Shown here: positions 6,175 to 7,220 of the stretch, one piece after another
How the letters are laid out: each line of letters starts with the position of its first letter
Numbering within the stretch: the stretch's first letter is position 1
NCBI GenBank assembly: GCA_003242515.1
Contig: QGUS01000079.1
Location: 1-7,220 of the forward strand
Direction: 5' to 3'
Length of the DNA stretch: 7,220 nt
Origin: Actinomycetota bacterium
Lineage (GTDB): Bacteria; Actinomycetota; Acidimicrobiia; Spongiisociales; ZC4RG35
Program-made: the position numbers and the translations under genes
The notes under the pieces: generated by a model
Told to the model about the DNA's origin: nothing
The model's database searches: none
Seen by the model: the letters and a program-made list of their open reading frames with translations, nothing else

Positions 6175-7220
6175 TCAGTCGAACGACTGGTCGCAGGTGG
6201 CCTCGAGGTCGTTGAGGCCGAGACGGGCCCGCGCCGCCTCCGGGTCGTTCATCATCTCCTGGGCGTCGGCCCGGATCCGGTCGATGTCGTAGAACACCTT
6301 CCCCGGCGCGGTGCCGATGGCGTACTCGGCCCGGGTGATCCTCAGGCTGTCGATGTTGTCCGTGGACACCACGGGCAGCAGGTCGACGAAGTCGCCGAGC
6401 TTCTCCACAGGGATGTCCGTGGAGACGTGCTTCTTCACCGCATCGGTGATGGCACCGAACCGGCGCAGGATGTTGAACGGGTCCGCCTGCTCGATGATCG
6501 CCCCCAGCACGCACCGCTGACGGTGCATGCGGGCGAAGTCGTCGGAGTGGCGGCGGATCCGGGAGTACGCCAGGGCCAGGTGGCCGTCCAGGTGCTGGCG
6601 GCCGGCCTCGATCTTCACGTACTCCGTCGACCCGTCCTCGTGCGGGTAGGTCTCGTCGATGATCGTCTTGGGCACGTCGATGGTCACCCCGCCCAGGGCG
6701 TCGACGATCCCGACGAAGCCCTCCAGCGTCACCATGGCGTAGTAGTGGATCGGGATCCCGAAGATCTCCTGCAGCGTCGCCTTGATGGCGTTGATGGGCG
6801 GCTCGTTCGGGCCGGGGAACGCCTCCGGGTGGAGCTCGGCGTGGTAGTAAACGTGGGTGATCAGGTCGGGGACGCAGTCGCAGTCCCAGATCCCCATCCC
6901 CTTGGGCAGCGGCGGATCGGAGAGCTGCCGGGGCACCGAGAACATCGCGACATGACCCGTCTGCGGGTCGATGCTCACCACGACGATCGTGTCGGTGCGC
7001 GTGCCACGGCGGCCGACGCCGGCGTCGGCGCCGAGCAGGACGACGTTGAGACGCTCCAGGCCGTCCCAGATGGGTGGCGGCTTGGTGGTGGTCGTGGTCG
7101 GCGGGACCGTCGGGGTCGGGCCGGGGATCGTGGGTCCGGGGGTCGTCGTCGGGTGGGTCTCCCCGGCGATCGGGCCGGCGGGCTGGGGCGGGGAAAGGGT
7201 CGCACACAGCGCTAGTGAGT
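6175..7220 (-). CDS. LCP (LytR-CpsA-Psr) family protein, N-terminus cut by right window edge
   Basis: The minus-strand frame is open from the right edge to the TGA at 6175, giving 347 visible residues; no start is seen. LCP enzymes sit outside the cytoplasmic membrane and transfer lipid-linked glycopolymers (teichoic acids, arabinogalactan, capsule) to peptidoglycan. Visible order: SLALCA at the edge, probably the end of a signal or membrane helix; a Pro/Thr-rich linker (about 7-50); then the catalytic domain. It opens with LNVVLLGADAGVGRRGTRTDT and includes the Arg74/Asp76 pair. Next come MFSVPRQ (residues 92-98; the usual motif is S-[IV]-P-R-D), GFVGIVDALGGV, and YSRIRRHSDDFARMHRQR with the conserved Arg and Asp residues (220-234). 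No LytR_C domain follows; the C-terminus ends LEATCDQSFD. A start at 6981 would remove the first catalytic motif and is wrong. The sigma gene lies 78 bases downstream on the same strand. The functional link is inferred. Confidence 0.92.
   Translation of the reverse strand, partial: SLALCATLSPPQPAGPIAGETHPTTTPGPTIPGPTPTVPPTTTTTKPPPIWDGLERLNVVLLGADAGVGRRGTRTDTIVVVSIDPQTGHVAMFSVPRQLSDPPLPKGMGIWDCDCVPDLITHVYYHAELHPEAFPGPNEPPINAIKATLQEIFGIPIHYYAMVTLEGFVGIVDALGGVTIDVPKTIIDETYPHEDGSTEYVKIEAGRQHLDGHLALAYSRIRRHSDDFARMHRQRCVLGAIIEQADPFNILRRFGAITDAVKKHVSTDIPVEKLGDFVDLLPVVSTDNIDSLRITRAEYAIGTAPGKVFYDIDRIRADAQEMMNDPEAARARLGLNDLEATCDQSFD

Noticed and set aside
7081..7163. Repetitive-looking GGTGGT/GTCGTC tract as a DNA repeat
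   Set aside because: It encodes the Pro/Thr-rich linker of the LCP protein in frame; the low complexity comes from Thr and Pro codons.
5651..7207. Minus-strand open frame (518 codons) rich in Arg, Pro and His
   Set aside because: It is an alternative frame of the LCP and sigma genes; the neighbouring frame carries the conserved motifs.
5464..7215. Long plus-strand open frame (583 codons)
   Set aside because: It is antisense to the GerMN-Gmad2, sigma and LCP genes, all of which have clear family motifs. The composition is a shadow pattern.
1..7220. tRNA, rRNA, riboswitch, CRISPR or transposon features
   Set aside because: No such structure, terminal repeat or transposase-like frame was seen by eye. 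Almost all of the sequence is explained by the seven coding regions.

Overview
The window is very GC-rich and densely coded. It looks like an actinobacterial chromosome, most plausibly class Acidimicrobiia. The reasons are strong G/C third-position bias, an F420-type luciferase-like oxidoreductase, an MmpL-type transporter, an LCP protein, Thr/Pro-rich linkers on exported proteins, and two starts that look leaderless. The lineage is an inference from gene content. There is no RNA gene, CRISPR array, insertion sequence or other sign of recent mobility.

Left half (1-3430), minus strand, read from right to left: an MMPL/RND-family transporter (1036-3330), a small UPF0316 (DUF5698/DUF2179) membrane protein (468-992) and the N-terminal part of a DUF885 protein that runs off the left edge. 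Gaps are 43 and 10 bases, so they probably form one transcription unit. It starts from a compact divergent promoter region (3331-3436) that also drives a plus-strand LLM-class F420-dependent oxidoreductase (3437-4462). That region holds an imperfect palindrome placed like an operator. The oxidoreductase ends at a perfect 15-bp hairpin that separates it from the convergent unit on its right.

Right half (4535-7220), minus strand, read from right to left: an LCP (LytR-CpsA-Psr) protein cut by the right edge, then a small ECF-type sigma factor (5626-6096), then a single-pass membrane protein with GerMN and Gmad2 extracytoplasmic domains (4535-5629). The start of the last gene overlaps the sigma stop as ATGA. 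This suggests a sigma factor co-translated with a membrane-bound regulator or sensor, next to a cell-wall glycopolymer ligase. A TGTCAC/CGTCTC element pair ends 6 bases before the sigma ATG and looks like an autoregulated, leaderless ECF promoter. This module is the most interesting part of the window. The individual domains are known families; the proposed wiring is inference.
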